In this document: positions 8,255-16,318 of the stretch, piece after piece
Numbering within the stretch: the first letter of the stretch is position 1
How the letters are laid out: every line of letters starts with the position of its first letter
Origin: Chlamydiota bacterium
Lineage (GTDB): Bacteria; Chlamydiota; Chlamydiia; Chlamydiales; Rhabdochlamydiaceae
NCBI GenBank assembly: GCA_013287985.1
Contig: JABDCT010000001.1
Span: forward strand, 1 to 64,000
Length of the DNA stretch: 64,000 bases
Direction of reading: 5' to 3'
Notes under the pieces: generated by a model
Seen by the model: only the letters and a program-made list of their open reading frames with translations
Databases searched by the model: none
What the model was told of the DNA's origin: nothing
Made by a program: the position numbers and the translations under genes

Positions 8255-9807
8255 TCTATAACTTTTAGATAGGCCTCGCCAAGGACAAATCCAGGAGCTT
8301 TCCCTTCCATCTCTTCTATGATCTTCAGAGCCAAGATTTTTCCAAGCTGCACACCCTCTTGATCAAAGGAGTTGATATTCCAAATAAATCCTTGAAAAGC
8401 CACCTTATGCTCGTAATAAGCGAGGAGGGCTCCCATGGTGAATGGATCGAGCCGATCGGCGAATAGAACGCTATTGGGGCGGTTTCCCATGCATACCTTG
8501 TTGGGATTGGCATTCTTCTGCCCCGTAGCAAGGCCTATCGATTGCGCAAGCAAGTTGGCGATGAGCTTCTGTTGGCAGCTGGTGCCTTTGAAGGTGAAAT
8601 CTTCCCCGCGCTGGCTTTTTCTAAAACCGATGAACTCAAGGGGAATGTGATCGGTGCCCTGGTGGATGAGCTGGTAAAAGGAGTGCTGGCCATTCGTCCC
8701 CGGCTCGCCCCAGATGATCGGACCTGTCGCGCAGTCGATCTGCTGCCCTTGTTTGTCGATATGCTTGCCATTTGACTCCATATCGAGCTGTTGCAGGTGA
8801 GCAGGAAAGCGGAAGAGCGCTTGTGAATAGGGAATGATCGCGCAGGTCGGGAGATTCAAGAAGTTGCGGTTCCAGATGCCGAAAAGGGCTGCAAGAAGAG
8901 GCAAGTTGCGCATCGGATCTTTTTCTAGCGCATGCTTGTCCATGTGGCTGGCACCGCTAAGGAAATCGCGCAGCTTGTCGATGCCGAGCGCAAACCCGAG
9001 CATCACAGCGCCTACCATCGAAGTGGCCGAATAGCGCCCACCGACAAAATCCCAGATGTAGAAGGAGCGCAGATATTTATCAGGGTTGTCCATGGGACTT
9101 CCCTGTCCGGTTACAGCCACGAGATGCTTCCGCGGCTCTAATCCCGCTTTTTTGAGGCGATCTTTGACAAACTCCTCATTGGTGAGCGTTTCAAGTGTGG
9201 TGCCAGATTTGGAAACGACGACGAAGAGTGTGCGTGCAAGATCGACAGAGTCCAGCACCTCCGCAGCATCGTCGGGATCGACGTTAGAAATGAAATGGAC
9301 GCGTCTCTTCTTCAGCTTGAAGGCCTCGAGTGCATAATAGATGGCACGCGGTCCTAAGTCGGAACCACCGATGCCGATCTGGACGAGATCTGTAAATTGA
9401 TCGACTTCTTGGAGGAATTTCTCCAGCTTCTTAAACTCTTGAAGAGCTGCACTACTGGCTTCCATCGCAACCGGAGTGGTCATACGCCCTTCAAAAAAGT
9501 CGCGCATCGCCGTATGGAGCGCGGGGCGGTTTTCGCTATCGATCCCGTCGATCTTGTTGACAGTGAGGCCTGCTTGCATCGCTTCCATCTGTTCAGCCGC
9601 CTGGCTCTCTTTTGCAAGGGAGGCAAGGGCTTCCATCACCTCTTGGGTGACGCGCTCGGTTCCATAAAAAAGTTTAAAAAGAGCAGAATCGAAGGCAAAC
9701 TTCCCTATCCGCTCGGGAGTGAGCACCCCCTCTTTGGAGAAGTCGATTGGCTGTTTTGCAAGTTCTTTTAGGCGCTTTGTGGCGGCGTAGTTTAAAAATT
9801 TTCCCAT
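8251..9807 (-). CDS. pgi: glucose-6-phosphate isomerase
   Basis: A 518-residue phosphoglucose isomerase, interconverting glucose-6-phosphate and fructose-6-phosphate in the cytoplasm. Visible signatures are GIGGSDLGPRAIYYAL (sugar-phosphate loop), the family motif WDFVGGRYSATSMVG, and the C-terminal SFDQEGVQLGK carrying the catalytic Lys region. I chose the start at MGKFLNYAATKRL because homologues begin near this point and because the longer frame would start upstream of the promoter-like element. It links glycolysis to glmS, which uses fructose-6-phosphate and is also in this window. No ribosome site is seen. Confidence 0.95.
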   Translation of the reverse strand: MGKFLNYAATKRLKELAKQPIDFSKEGVLTPERIGKFAFDSALFKLFYGTERVTQEVMEALASLAKESQAAEQMEAMQAGLTVNKIDGIDSENRPALHTAMRDFFEGRMTTPVAMEASSAALQEFKKLEKFLQEVDQFTDLVQIGIGGSDLGPRAIYYALEAFKLKKRRVHFISNVDPDDAAEVLDSVDLARTLFVVVSKSGTTLETLTNEEFVKDRLKKAGLEPRKHLVAVTGQGSPMDNPDKYLRSFYIWDFVGGRYSATSMVGAVMLGFALGIDKLRDFLSGASHMDKHALEKDPMRNLPLLAALFGIWNRNFLNLPTCAIIPYSQALFRFPAHLQQLDMESNGKHIDKQGQQIDCATGPIIWGEPGTNGQHSFYQLIHQGTDHIPLEFIGFRKSQRGEDFTFKGTSCQQKLIANLLAQSIGLATGQKNANPNKVCMGNRPNSVLFADRLDPFTMGALLAYYEHKVAFQGFIWNINSFDQEGVQLGKILALKIIEEMEGKAPGFVLGEAYLKVID

Positions 9808-9813
9808 GCACAC

Positions 9814-9843
9814 AATATATTCACAACCAGGCGATCCGGACAA
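9814..9843 (-). promoter_or_regulatory. predicted promoter for pgi, leaderless type
   Basis: On the minus strand TTGTCC is followed after 18 nt by TATATT, which ends 6 nt before the ATG of pgi. No Shine-Dalgarno sequence lies between. The -35 match is moderate (4 of 6). Confidence 0.45.
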
Positions 9844-9882
9844 GAAAAACTTGTTTAAAAAATAGGAGAAAGAGTACCTTTT

Positions 9883-10656
9883 CTAATCGAAATCGGAGCA
9901 TAGCGCAGTTTGGCTAGCGCAACTGCTTTGGGAGCAGTGGGTCGGGGGTTCGAATCCCTCTGCTCCGATTTCTTTTATACTCCCACCTGCAGCCTCAAAG
10001 CCTCTTAGCATTCTTTCCCCCCACGCACTTAAACTCCCCCGAAGCACATAGAGACAATCGACGCCATCCCACTCTTCGTTGAGTTTCTCTTCGGGAATGA
10101 TCTTAAATTCCCCGTGAGTCATCAGGCGATTGATCTGATCTAAATCGATGTGGTGATCGAGCGGAAGAACAATAGCTTGCGGTGAAGGATCAAAAAGGGC
10201 TTTCTTTGCGCCAATGATATCCACGCGCATATGTTCAAAGCGGCGTTTGCAGAGAAGCTGCGCAATTTTAGCTTGGTTTTCTTCATCGGAAACATCAAAT
10301 TCCACAACCAGTTGCCATTCGTCGGGAAATACAGCAGAAATGCGATGCAGAAAATCGGAAAATATCTGCATGCAGAAAAGGGCGTAATCGGCAGGGGTAA
10401 ATTCCGCAAAACGCTCTTCGAGTTCTTCTGAATGGCGCATATTGAGTTTAAGCGGACCGCGGTAGAGAAAAAGCGTCGGAGCGCGCTCTTTGTATCTCTT
10501 GCTTAGCTCTTCTGCAGCGAGAAGGCACGAGGCATAGAAAGCACTATCGTAGGGAGAAAAGGGCTGCTCATTAAAGCCAAAGTCGAGAAACCAGACATCA
10601 TCCCCCTCTATCTCCCACTTCAATTCACTCTCGGGACCTGCATATAACGTAATCAT
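9883..10656 (-). CDS. conserved hypothetical protein coupled to trmB; 3' end runs antisense through tRNA-Pro
   Basis: A 257-residue soluble protein that I cannot assign. It starts at MITLYAGP, whose ATG overlaps the trmB stop (ATGA), so it is translated with trmB. It is acidic and mixed alpha/beta, with no signal or membrane segment. The last 28 or so residues (from GAEGFEPPTHC) are the antisense translation of the tRNA-Pro gene on the plus strand; this peptide is a well-known artefact of reading through tRNA genes. Either the native stop was lost and the frame now runs through the tRNA, or the true protein normally ends near residue 229. Confidence 0.7.
   Translation of the reverse strand: MITLYAGPESELKWEIEGDDVWFLDFGFNEQPFSPYDSAFYASCLLAAEELSKRYKERAPTLFLYRGPLKLNMRHSEELEERFAEFTPADYALFCMQIFSDFLHRISAVFPDEWQLVVEFDVSDEENQAKIAQLLCKRRFEHMRVDIIGAKKALFDPSPQAIVLPLDHHIDLDQINRLMTHGEFKIIPEEKLNEEWDGVDCLYVLRGSLSAWGERMLRGFEAAGGSIKEIGAEGFEPPTHCSQSSCASQTALCSDFD
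9894..9968 (+). tRNA. tRNA-Pro (anticodon TGG)
   Basis: The full cloverleaf can be drawn: a 7-bp acceptor stem (CGGAGCA with TGCTCCG), D-arm GCGC/GCGC, anticodon stem ACTGC/GCAGT with loop TTTGGGA giving anticodon TGG, and a T-arm with TTCGAAT. The discriminator base is A, and CCA is not encoded. It lies between pgi and the trmB pair, antisense to the 3' end of the trmB companion gene. Confidence 0.95.
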
Positions 10657-11318
10657 GATTTCACAAATTGCAAATAGTAAATCGTTCTTCCCAGCTCTTT
10701 CCACAGCCGTTCAAACCAGGAACTCCCATAACTCTCGACGCCTGTCGTATAATGTGGCGCGGGAAGCCTGCTTTGCCAGGGCGTTTGGAAAACCTCCACG
10801 GCTTGCTGGGCGTAGGGCAGATCATCGGTTGCGATTGCGACCTCGGCTCCGGACTTTCCTGCACGGATTAGATCATCGAGAAAGGGCTGTTGTACCAGGC
10901 GGTGCTTGGCGTGCTTGTTTTTCGGCCAGGGATCGGGAAAGTTGATGAAAAATCCATCCACAGACTGCGCAGGCAAGTAGAAGCGGCTAAAAACTTGAGC
11001 CTCACCACAGACGATGAGAAGATTGGGCACATTAAAGTTGTGCATTTTGGCCCAGATTCTGCGCACCCTATCGAAACGCTTTTCTACCGCTATCCAACAG
11101 GCGTCAGGCTGAGCGAGCGCTTTCTGGATCACCCAGTCGCCATGGCCGCTGCAATACTCGACAAAAACGGGTGCACTGCGCCCAAAAATCGTTTCAAAGC
11201 CTGGGAAGCTCCACTTCTCATGCTCAGAATAAAAAGAGGGAATGTAGAGCACGCCATCTTGCATATGCGGACGGCGCTCCTCCCAAGAAAAGGGCGGTTT
11301 CAAATCTTTTGGTCTCAT
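10653..11318 (-). CDS. trmB: tRNA (guanine-N7-)-methyltransferase
   Basis: A 221-residue SAM-dependent methyltransferase that makes m7G46 in the variable loop of tRNAs. Motif I appears as VEYCSGHGDWV, followed by WIAVEKRFDR (motif II acidic residue) and the family signature FINFPDPWPKNKHAKHR. C-terminal residues about 155-200 carry the TxxYxE-like region (TGVESYGSSWFERLW). Length matches the family. It is first in a two-gene unit, and its stop overlaps the start of the next gene. A TATAAT box lies 12 nt before the ATG. Confidence 0.95.
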   Translation of the reverse strand: MRPKDLKPPFSWEERRPHMQDGVLYIPSFYSEHEKWSFPGFETIFGRSAPVFVEYCSGHGDWVIQKALAQPDACWIAVEKRFDRVRRIWAKMHNFNVPNLLIVCGEAQVFSRFYLPAQSVDGFFINFPDPWPKNKHAKHRLVQQPFLDDLIRAGKSGAEVAIATDDLPYAQQAVEVFQTPWQSRLPAPHYTTGVESYGSSWFERLWKELGRTIYYLQFVKS

Positions 11319-11376
11319 ACTGGGAAAGCAATTATACTTGATTGAATAAATCTTAAAGAGTAAAAATTCGTTATAA

Positions 11377-11547
11377 GAGCCTATCCGTAATCTCAGACTT
11401 CGTCGATTTTCGGGATTATTTTGGCCGATTTTCGATTCAAATCGCAGGGGTCATATACGCAGTGTTGATATTACCCCTGCGATTTGAATCGAAAATCGGC
11501 TCAAAAGAACCCGAAAATCGACAGAAGCTGAGTTTGCGGATAGGCTC
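11377..11547. repeat. long imperfect palindrome upstream of exbB
   Basis: Two 75-nt arms (11377-11451 and 11473-11547) are reverse complements with roughly a dozen mismatches and no gaps. The inner 25 bp of each arm match perfectly around a 21-nt loop. A transcript would fold into a very long hairpin ending 13 nt before the exbB start codon. A degenerate relative of one arm lies near 46091. It may be a small non-coding mobile element (MITE-like) or a regulatory structure. Confidence 0.85.
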
Positions 11548-11560
11548 AAAAGGTGATCCC

Positions 11561-12544
11561 ATGAAACTACTTCTCATTTCAATTTTTAGCCTTACCGCCG
11601 TCTTAGGATCGGCCAGAACCCCGCTCCCGGCTACATATTCTGAAGATTTTGAAGAAGAGGACTTAGAAGAGATTATTTATGAAGAAGGTGAAGCGGAGGA
11701 TATTCCCGCCCCCCTTTCTAGGCAGGTCGTCTACGCCGATAGCAGCGATATCGATGAAGAGGAATGGGAGCCGGAATCCCTGCCCGTAGCTGTTGATGAA
11801 GAGCTCGCTGAGGAAGAAAACATGATCGTCGCTGCGAGTCCCGTCAGCTCCATTCAAGAAAAAACTACTACCGCAACCGCAAAAATTGAAGTGGATTTCC
11901 GCCAAGTCTTCGCCGGTTCTCCCATCATCTACACTATCCTCTTTGCGCTGTCTGTCTTTTCCCTCTGTGTCTGGCTCTATAGCATGGTGACTGTGCGCAG
12001 AGTGGAGTTTCTCCCCCCCGATCTGATCAGGGATTTACGCGGCAAACTCATCGGCAACCAGTTCGACGAAGCGCTCGAAATCTGTGTCCGCGAAAAACAC
12101 TTCTTCTGCAAGATGCTCGCCTCCGGAATTCTCGTGCGCAAGCACGGCATGGGCATGATGCTCGACACGATGAAAGCGGAGGGCAAGCGTTGCACCATCT
12201 CCTTCTGGCAGCGCATCGGACTTCTCAACGATGTCGCTATCATCGCTCCTATGATTGGACTGCTTGGCACCGTTCTTGGTCTCTTTTACGCCTTTTACGA
12301 CCTCAACCGCTCTATAGAGAGCGTTTCTCTCCTTTTTGACGGACTCGGCATCGCAGTGGGCACCACTGTCGGAGGTCTGATCGTGGCGATTATTGCCATG
12401 ATCCTCCACTCCACTGCTAAATATCGCCTCATCCGTGTCCTGACTCGCGTAGAAAACGAAGCACAGACATTTGCAACCCTGATCGATACACGCGCGCCCA
12501 ACTACCTGGAGGAGATGCATGAGCTCGAGCCTAGTTCCCGATGA
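11561..12544 (+). CDS. exbB: ExbB/TolQ-type proton channel subunit
   Basis: A 327-residue inner-membrane protein of the MotA/TolQ/ExbB family, which uses the proton gradient to energise outer-membrane processes. The start MKLLLISIFSL is chosen because AGGTGA stands 5 nt upstream and it opens a signal-like segment; the longer frame would run into the palindrome. After an acidic region (about 25-105) come a membrane helix (about 125-148), a cytoplasmic loop, and the core pair of helices APMIGLLGTVLGLFYAF and GIAVGTTVGGLIVAIIAMI. The acidic N-terminal extension is longer than in E. coli TolQ or ExbB. The exbD homologue overlaps its 3' end by 26 bases. tolB and pal are not adjacent. Confidence 0.9.
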   Translation: MKLLLISIFSLTAVLGSARTPLPATYSEDFEEEDLEEIIYEEGEAEDIPAPLSRQVVYADSSDIDEEEWEPESLPVAVDEELAEEENMIVAASPVSSIQEKTTTATAKIEVDFRQVFAGSPIIYTILFALSVFSLCVWLYSMVTVRRVEFLPPDLIRDLRGKLIGNQFDEALEICVREKHFFCKMLASGILVRKHGMGMMLDTMKAEGKRCTISFWQRIGLLNDVAIIAPMIGLLGTVLGLFYAFYDLNRSIESVSLLFDGLGIAVGTTVGGLIVAIIAMILHSTAKYRLIRVLTRVENEAQTFATLIDTRAPNYLEEMHELEPSSR

Positions 12545-12989
12545 TGAGCTCAAATCCCAAAAGAGCCTCAACTTGGCTCCAATGGTCGATTTTCTCTTTC
12601 TGATTTTGGCAATTTTTGCCGTTTTGGCAGTCACACGCACCGTGCTCTATGACGCAGATATCCAGGCAGTAAAATTAGAAACACCCGCTGGCACCCCCTC
12701 TCTTTCTCATGCAGAACCGGGTTACACCGTGCTTCTCAGCATCAATAACAAAGGACAGTATAAGTGGGTCAGTGAATTTAATGAGTTTTTGCTAAGAGAC
12801 GTTCAAGCTATCACCCACGAACTGTATAAACAGCAGAAACTCGGCTTACTTCCCAAAGACTGTTCGAAAGTTAAAGTGCTTTTGCAAATCGATAAAAATG
12901 CTCAATGGGAGCCCATTGCGCATGCGATATTCGCAGTCAGAGAAGCGGGCTTTGCGATCAGCCCGGTCTATTCTCCTGAGGAAAACTAG
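12519..12989 (+). CDS. exbD: ExbD/TolR-type proton channel subunit
   Basis: A 156-residue partner of the preceding ExbB/TolQ protein. The N-terminal cytoplasmic stub leads to the family helix with its essential acidic residue (LNLAPMVDFLFLILAIFAV; the Asp at about 23 is the proton-carrying position). A periplasmic domain ends in the usual VLLQIDKNAQWEPIAHAIFAVREAGF fold, which contacts peptidoglycan or a TonB-like partner. Its start lies inside exbB, so the two are coupled. The stop overlaps the convergent gene by 4 bases. Confidence 0.92.
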   Translation: MSSSLVPDDELKSQKSLNLAPMVDFLFLILAIFAVLAVTRTVLYDADIQAVKLETPAGTPSLSHAEPGYTVLLSINNKGQYKWVSEFNEFLLRDVQAITHELYKQQKLGLLPKDCSKVKVLLQIDKNAQWEPIAHAIFAVREAGFAISPVYSPEEN

Positions 12990-13486
12990 CTAAATTGAAG
13001 CCCAAATAAGCCGAGTAAATCTAATGAAAACGAGCCTTTGTTGATATTGAAATTGACAGGACCTTTAGCGCTTTCAATTTTCTCAATCTCCTTATGAGCA
13101 GCTTGGCTTAAGCTGGCATACGCTTCGCTGATTTTATCCAAACTACCTTTATATGCAGCGGCAACGGAGTAACCGAACATAAAAACTCCAACGCATTGAA
13201 GGAAAAGGGCAGTAACGGTCAATATCGCACCTGCCATAGGAATTGCTGCACCAGCAACAATGAGTAGAAGAGAAGCAGGAATAAGCACGATAGGTTGTGC
13301 GACAAAACTGTAGATATCGGCTTCCAACTTAATGCTTTTCAAAATTTTTAGAGCAGAATCTTTATTGAGTTCTTTTTCGCCTAGGCGATCGCAAAAATTC
13401 GTCGCGAGGTCAATGTCAACACGAGGAAGGCAAGGCGCGAATTGAACTGAAAGCGCAGGAACATGGTTAATATTAATTGTTGTCAT
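12986..13486 (-). CDS. Inc-like membrane protein, twin A
   Basis: A 166-residue protein with a strong ribosome site (AAGGAG). It has a soluble N-terminal half, then a two-lobed hydrophobic region (about 78-130: PIVLIPASLLLIVAGAAIPM and ILTVTALFLQCVGVFMFGYS), then an amphipathic C-terminal tail. This paired-helix profile is typical of chlamydial inclusion-membrane proteins, which are exported by type III secretion. It is a paralogue of the neighbouring 13538-14038 gene: both are 166 residues, and both share the pattern ALK-xxKxxAD-xxSFxAxPxVLIP. Inclusion-membrane location is inferred from the profile only. Confidence 0.6.
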   Translation of the reverse strand: MTTININHVPALSVQFAPCLPRVDIDLATNFCDRLGEKELNKDSALKILKSIKLEADIYSFVAQPIVLIPASLLLIVAGAAIPMAGAILTVTALFLQCVGVFMFGYSVAAAYKGSLDKISEAYASLSQAAHKEIEKIESAKGPVNFNINKGSFSLDLLGLFGLQFS

Positions 13487-13537
13487 AACACTCCTTAAAT
13501 CATAAGCAGCATTCTAAAATAACACTAATTTTCAATT

Positions 13538-14038
13538 CTATTTAAATAATTTTTCGAATCCGTGATTTTGAATAATAATTTTAGCGTTTGGCTGTACCTC
13601 AATTGTTTTGATCCACTGAGTGGCAAGTTCACTTTGCTGCACATAGGCATTATGAAAATTTTCTAAAAAATCGCCTAAAATACAATTGTCAAAGAGATAA
13701 CCGAGGATTCCGCCGCCCATTGCACAAAGAGCAACGGCCATTATAGCAAAAAGAGGAGCTAAAACAGGGAGAGCGATACCTAAAGCATTTATGGCAAATC
13801 CTGCAGGAAAAAGGGCAATACCTAATGGGATAAGGACAACTGGCCTGGCGATGAAAGAGATCCAATCTGCTTTGGATTTCACTGCTTTTAAGGCTTCGAT
13901 GACATTCTGGGGAGTACAATCTTTAGAGCCCAATTTATCTCTTACGCTATCGGCTAAATCAGGTTTAAATGTTGGCCCACAACTAGTTAACATAAATGCT
14001 CTAATTGTGTTTGGAATAGTTAAAGTTGCTGCTGCCAT
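13538..14038 (-). CDS. Inc-like membrane protein, twin B
   Basis: A 166-residue sister of the adjacent downstream protein. The start MAAATLTIPN is preceded by AGGAGT at good spacing; an in-frame codon 60 bases upstream lacks such a site. The N-terminal domain (about 20-60) contains VRDKLGSKDCTPQNVIEALK, matching CDRLGEKELNKDSALKILK in the twin. Two hydrophobic lobes follow (about 68-125). The two genes point the same way 52 bp apart and probably arose by tandem duplication followed by strong divergence. Function unknown. Confidence 0.6.
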   Translation of the reverse strand: MAAATLTIPNTIRAFMLTSCGPTFKPDLADSVRDKLGSKDCTPQNVIEALKAVKSKADWISFIARPVVLIPLGIALFPAGFAINALGIALPVLAPLFAIMAVALCAMGGGILGYLFDNCILGDFLENFHNAYVQQSELATQWIKTIEVQPNAKIIIQNHGFEKLFK

Positions 14039-14159
14039 AAAATTACTCCTAAATAAAGTGTAATTATAACAAATTATGGCCTTCCAATCCAACTGCAAAA
14101 TATTTTTTAATTAATGAAATGTTGACGAAAAGCTCCTCTCACGATAACGTTTTTAGCAC

Positions 14160-14241
<82 letters not shown>

Positions 14242-14269
14242 AAAAAAGAATATTAGGCTCCCGCCAGGA

Positions 14270-14291
14270 AGCAAACCAAAAGTTTGGTTTG
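14270..14291 (+). terminator. hairpin downstream of tRNA-Leu
   Basis: A perfect 10-bp stem (GCAAACCAAA / TTTGGTTTGC) with a 2-nt loop, followed by ATTTTCT. It is well placed to end the tRNA-Leu transcript before the phosphotransferase gene. Confidence 0.6.
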
Positions 14292-14308
14292 CATTTTCTA
14301 GACGATTG

Positions 14309-14328
14309 CCGACAAATGGTCATTTGTC
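14309..14328. promoter_or_regulatory. small inverted repeat upstream of the APH-type gene
   Basis: CGACAAATG and CATTTGTCG form a 9-bp perfect inverted repeat with a 2-nt centre, ending 15 nt before the ATG of the phosphotransferase gene. It could be an operator-like dyad or an RNA hairpin that masks the start; the sequence cannot decide between these. Confidence 0.35.
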
Positions 14329-14343
14329 GATGATATTTTTACC

Positions 14344-15327
14344 ATGATCTCAGACCAGAATATTATTAATTGCTTGCATACAGATTACGGGATTGAAGTG
14401 GCTTCGCTCACACTTCTTCCTGTCGGGGCGGATATGAACGCATCCGTTTATAAAGCTGTGGCGCTGGATCGGACTTCTTATTTCGTAAAGCTCAAACGCG
14501 GCCATCATCACGATATCAGCGTGGTGGTTGTGGAGCTCTTGCATCAGGCCGGAATTCAGGTGATTATTCCGCCTGTAAAGACGCTTCAGGGTCAACCGAC
14601 CCAGCGCATGGGAGAGTATACCCTTATTGTGTACCCCTTTGTCGAAGGAAAGGATGGATTTAGCCATCTCCTAAGCGACACTCAATGGATCAAACTCGGC
14701 AAGGCGCTAAGGCAAGTCCACGAAATCCATGTGCCGCCTTCTATCCAAATGCTTGTGCGCCGGGAAACCTATTCTCCTAAATGGCGGGAGGCCGTTCGCG
14801 CTCTATACCCTTATATTGAAGCTGAACCGTTCGGAGATGAGATTGCTCTGAGCCTTTTGAAGTTTATGAGGGAGAATATACAGACAATTCGAAGACTGGT
14901 TGACCGTGCCGAAGAGCTGGGCCGAGAGGCACAGAAGGAATCGCCGCAATGCGTGCTATGCCACTCGGATATTCATGGCGGCAATGTATTGATAGGCGGG
15001 AATGATACGATCTACATAGTGGATTGGGATGATCCTATCATGGCGCCAAAAGAACGAGACCTTATGTTTATCGGCGGCGGGGTCGCTAATGTGTGGAACA
15101 AGCCTCGTGAAGAAAAGCTATTCTATGAAGGCTACGGAAAGGTGAGCGTTAATCCGACGCTCCTGGCTTACTACCGCCATGAACGTATTGTAGAAGACAT
15201 TGCCCTCTATGGGCAGGAGATACTAGTGACGAGGAGTAGTGGAAAAGACAAGGCAGAGATGTATAAACAGTTTATAGATATGTTTGAGCCTCAGGGTGTT
15301 GTAGATATTGCATTCAAAACGCAATAA
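14344..15327 (+). CDS. aminoglycoside/spectinomycin phosphotransferase, APH(9)-type
   Basis: A 327-residue phosphotransferase of the APH/choline kinase superfamily. It resembles, from memory, the spectinomycin 9-phosphotransferase APH(9)-Ia of Legionella pneumophila along its whole length, including YSPKWRE, VLCHSDIHGGNVL, VDWDDPIMAPKERDLMFIGG and YRHERIVEDIALYGQ. The catalytic-loop Asp is about D209 (HSD-I-H-GGNVL) and the metal-binding Asp about D227 (VDWDDP). The enzyme would use ATP (or GTP) to phosphorylate spectinomycin or a related hydroxyl substrate. It sits directly downstream of tRNA-Leu, a common insertion site, so lateral acquisition is plausible. Whether it gives resistance or has a native metabolic substrate is unknown. 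Confidence 0.88.
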   Translation: MISDQNIINCLHTDYGIEVASLTLLPVGADMNASVYKAVALDRTSYFVKLKRGHHHDISVVVVELLHQAGIQVIIPPVKTLQGQPTQRMGEYTLIVYPFVEGKDGFSHLLSDTQWIKLGKALRQVHEIHVPPSIQMLVRRETYSPKWREAVRALYPYIEAEPFGDEIALSLLKFMRENIQTIRRLVDRAEELGREAQKESPQCVLCHSDIHGGNVLIGGNDTIYIVDWDDPIMAPKERDLMFIGGGVANVWNKPREEKLFYEGYGKVSVNPTLLAYYRHERIVEDIALYGQEILVTRSSGKDKAEMYKQFIDMFEPQGVVDIAFKTQ

Positions 15328-15332
15328 AAAAA

Positions 15333-15367
15333 TCAAACCCACCTGTCCTTTCGGATGGTGGGTTTGA
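15333..15367 (-). terminator. rho-independent terminator of the coiled-coil gene
   Basis: An 11-bp stem (TCAAACCCACC / GGTGGGTTTGA) with a 13-nt loop. Read on the minus strand it is followed by TTTTTTATT, so it ends transcription of the 15381-15956 gene. The APH-type gene on the plus strand stops a few bases before it and lacks a T-run on its side. Confidence 0.8.
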
Positions 15368-15380
15368 CCGCAATCGTTAG

Positions 15381-15956
15381 TTAGTTCTTTGTAAGATTAC
15401 TAATCTCTTGAAGATTTCTCTCCAGAGTAGCTTTCATTATAAAGAACTCTGACGCACTGCGTGTACGCTCGTCCATGTTGTTTGTTGAAATAAATTTGCT
15501 TTGCGACACAATCATATCTTTTTGGATCTGACTGTTCTGAGCTTCAAGCTCTTTCACGCGTTTAAGACGTTCTTTGTTGCTGCTGTAAATCTGTACGATT
15601 TCACCTGTGTTACGGGCAATCATTGTCTTTCTATGTTCGATATCAGCAAGTAAGGGAAGTGGATCGGTTGTACTCAGAATTGCTTTTTCTTTATTGATGA
15701 CTTCTCTTTGTAAGTAGTCGTTTTCTTCTTGCAGTTCACGCACTCTATGTAATTGAGTGTTAAGCAAATCTAGACGTTCTTCACCTGTGTAGTGTTTAGC
15801 ACGCTCATCGTGTATTGCCATTGCCTGGAAATTTTGCGAGACAGGTTTGGCTTGAATCTGCTCATTCTGTTGAATAATAGGAGCTTTGATTCCCCCGTTC
15901 TGATTCTTTATAGCAGGATTTCCCTGAGAAGAATTAGTTATTACACGTGCAGGCAT
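15381..15956 (-). CDS. coiled-coil hypothetical protein
   Basis: A 191-residue hydrophilic protein. The start MPARVITNSSQG is supported by AGAGGAA upstream; the longer frame adds 39 codons without such a site. Residues about 1-60 are Q/N/P-rich and probably disordered. From about 65 to the end the sequence is heptad-like (LLNTQLHRVRELQEENDYL; LKRVKELEAQNSQIQKDM), predicting a long coiled coil. No signal peptide or membrane segment. Such proteins include type III chaperones and secreted effectors in Chlamydiota, but nothing here fixes a role. A strong terminator follows it. Confidence 0.65.
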   Translation of the reverse strand: MPARVITNSSQGNPAIKNQNGGIKAPIIQQNEQIQAKPVSQNFQAMAIHDERAKHYTGEERLDLLNTQLHRVRELQEENDYLQREVINKEKAILSTTDPLPLLADIEHRKTMIARNTGEIVQIYSSNKERLKRVKELEAQNSQIQKDMIVSQSKFISTNNMDERTRSASEFFIMKATLERNLQEISNLTKN

Positions 15957-16318
15957 ATTTTTTTCCTCTTTTGATACTTGTGTCACCGCCCCCTCCTTTT
16001 TTATTTCGTGAAGAATGATCACACATACATAAGAACTCTGCCCCCTCTTTGCTATCGCTCGAGGGAAACTCATACTTATTTATAACTTCATTGTAATATA
16101 TAAAAATTATAATTGTCAAACTAGTGATATTAGAATATTCGCGTTAGTTTAATTAACTAGCGATTAGGTAATTATATAATAAATAAACGGCCTAACATGA
16201 ATTGGGGATTATCAGACCATGAAATTTCTTCCGATTCGACTAGGTTGCTTCATGAAAGGCAGACTGCTATACTGATGTTTTATAGATGCCCCTCTATAAG
16301 AGGGGGTATGGAGTGATC
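15957..16318. other. AT-rich divergent intergenic region
   Basis: This 362-bp stretch separates two divergent genes. It holds a palindromic AT-rich dyad near 16143-16163 (CTAGTTAATTAAACTAAC-like), and a short stem just before the reductase gene (CCCCTC / GAGGGG around 16290-16305) that could affect its translation. A 39-codon open frame (16197-16316) ends 2 nt before the reductase ATG; it lacks a ribosome site and is probably chance. Promoters for both neighbours must lie here. Confidence 0.5.

Noticed and set aside
14242-15380. Integrated element after tRNA-Leu
   Set aside because: No integrase, and no repeat of the tRNA 3' end can be seen downstream; only the APH-type gene hints at transfer.
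16197-16316. 39-codon frame before the thioredoxin reductase fusion
   Set aside because: No ribosome site, no recognisable composition, and a length common by chance in this region.
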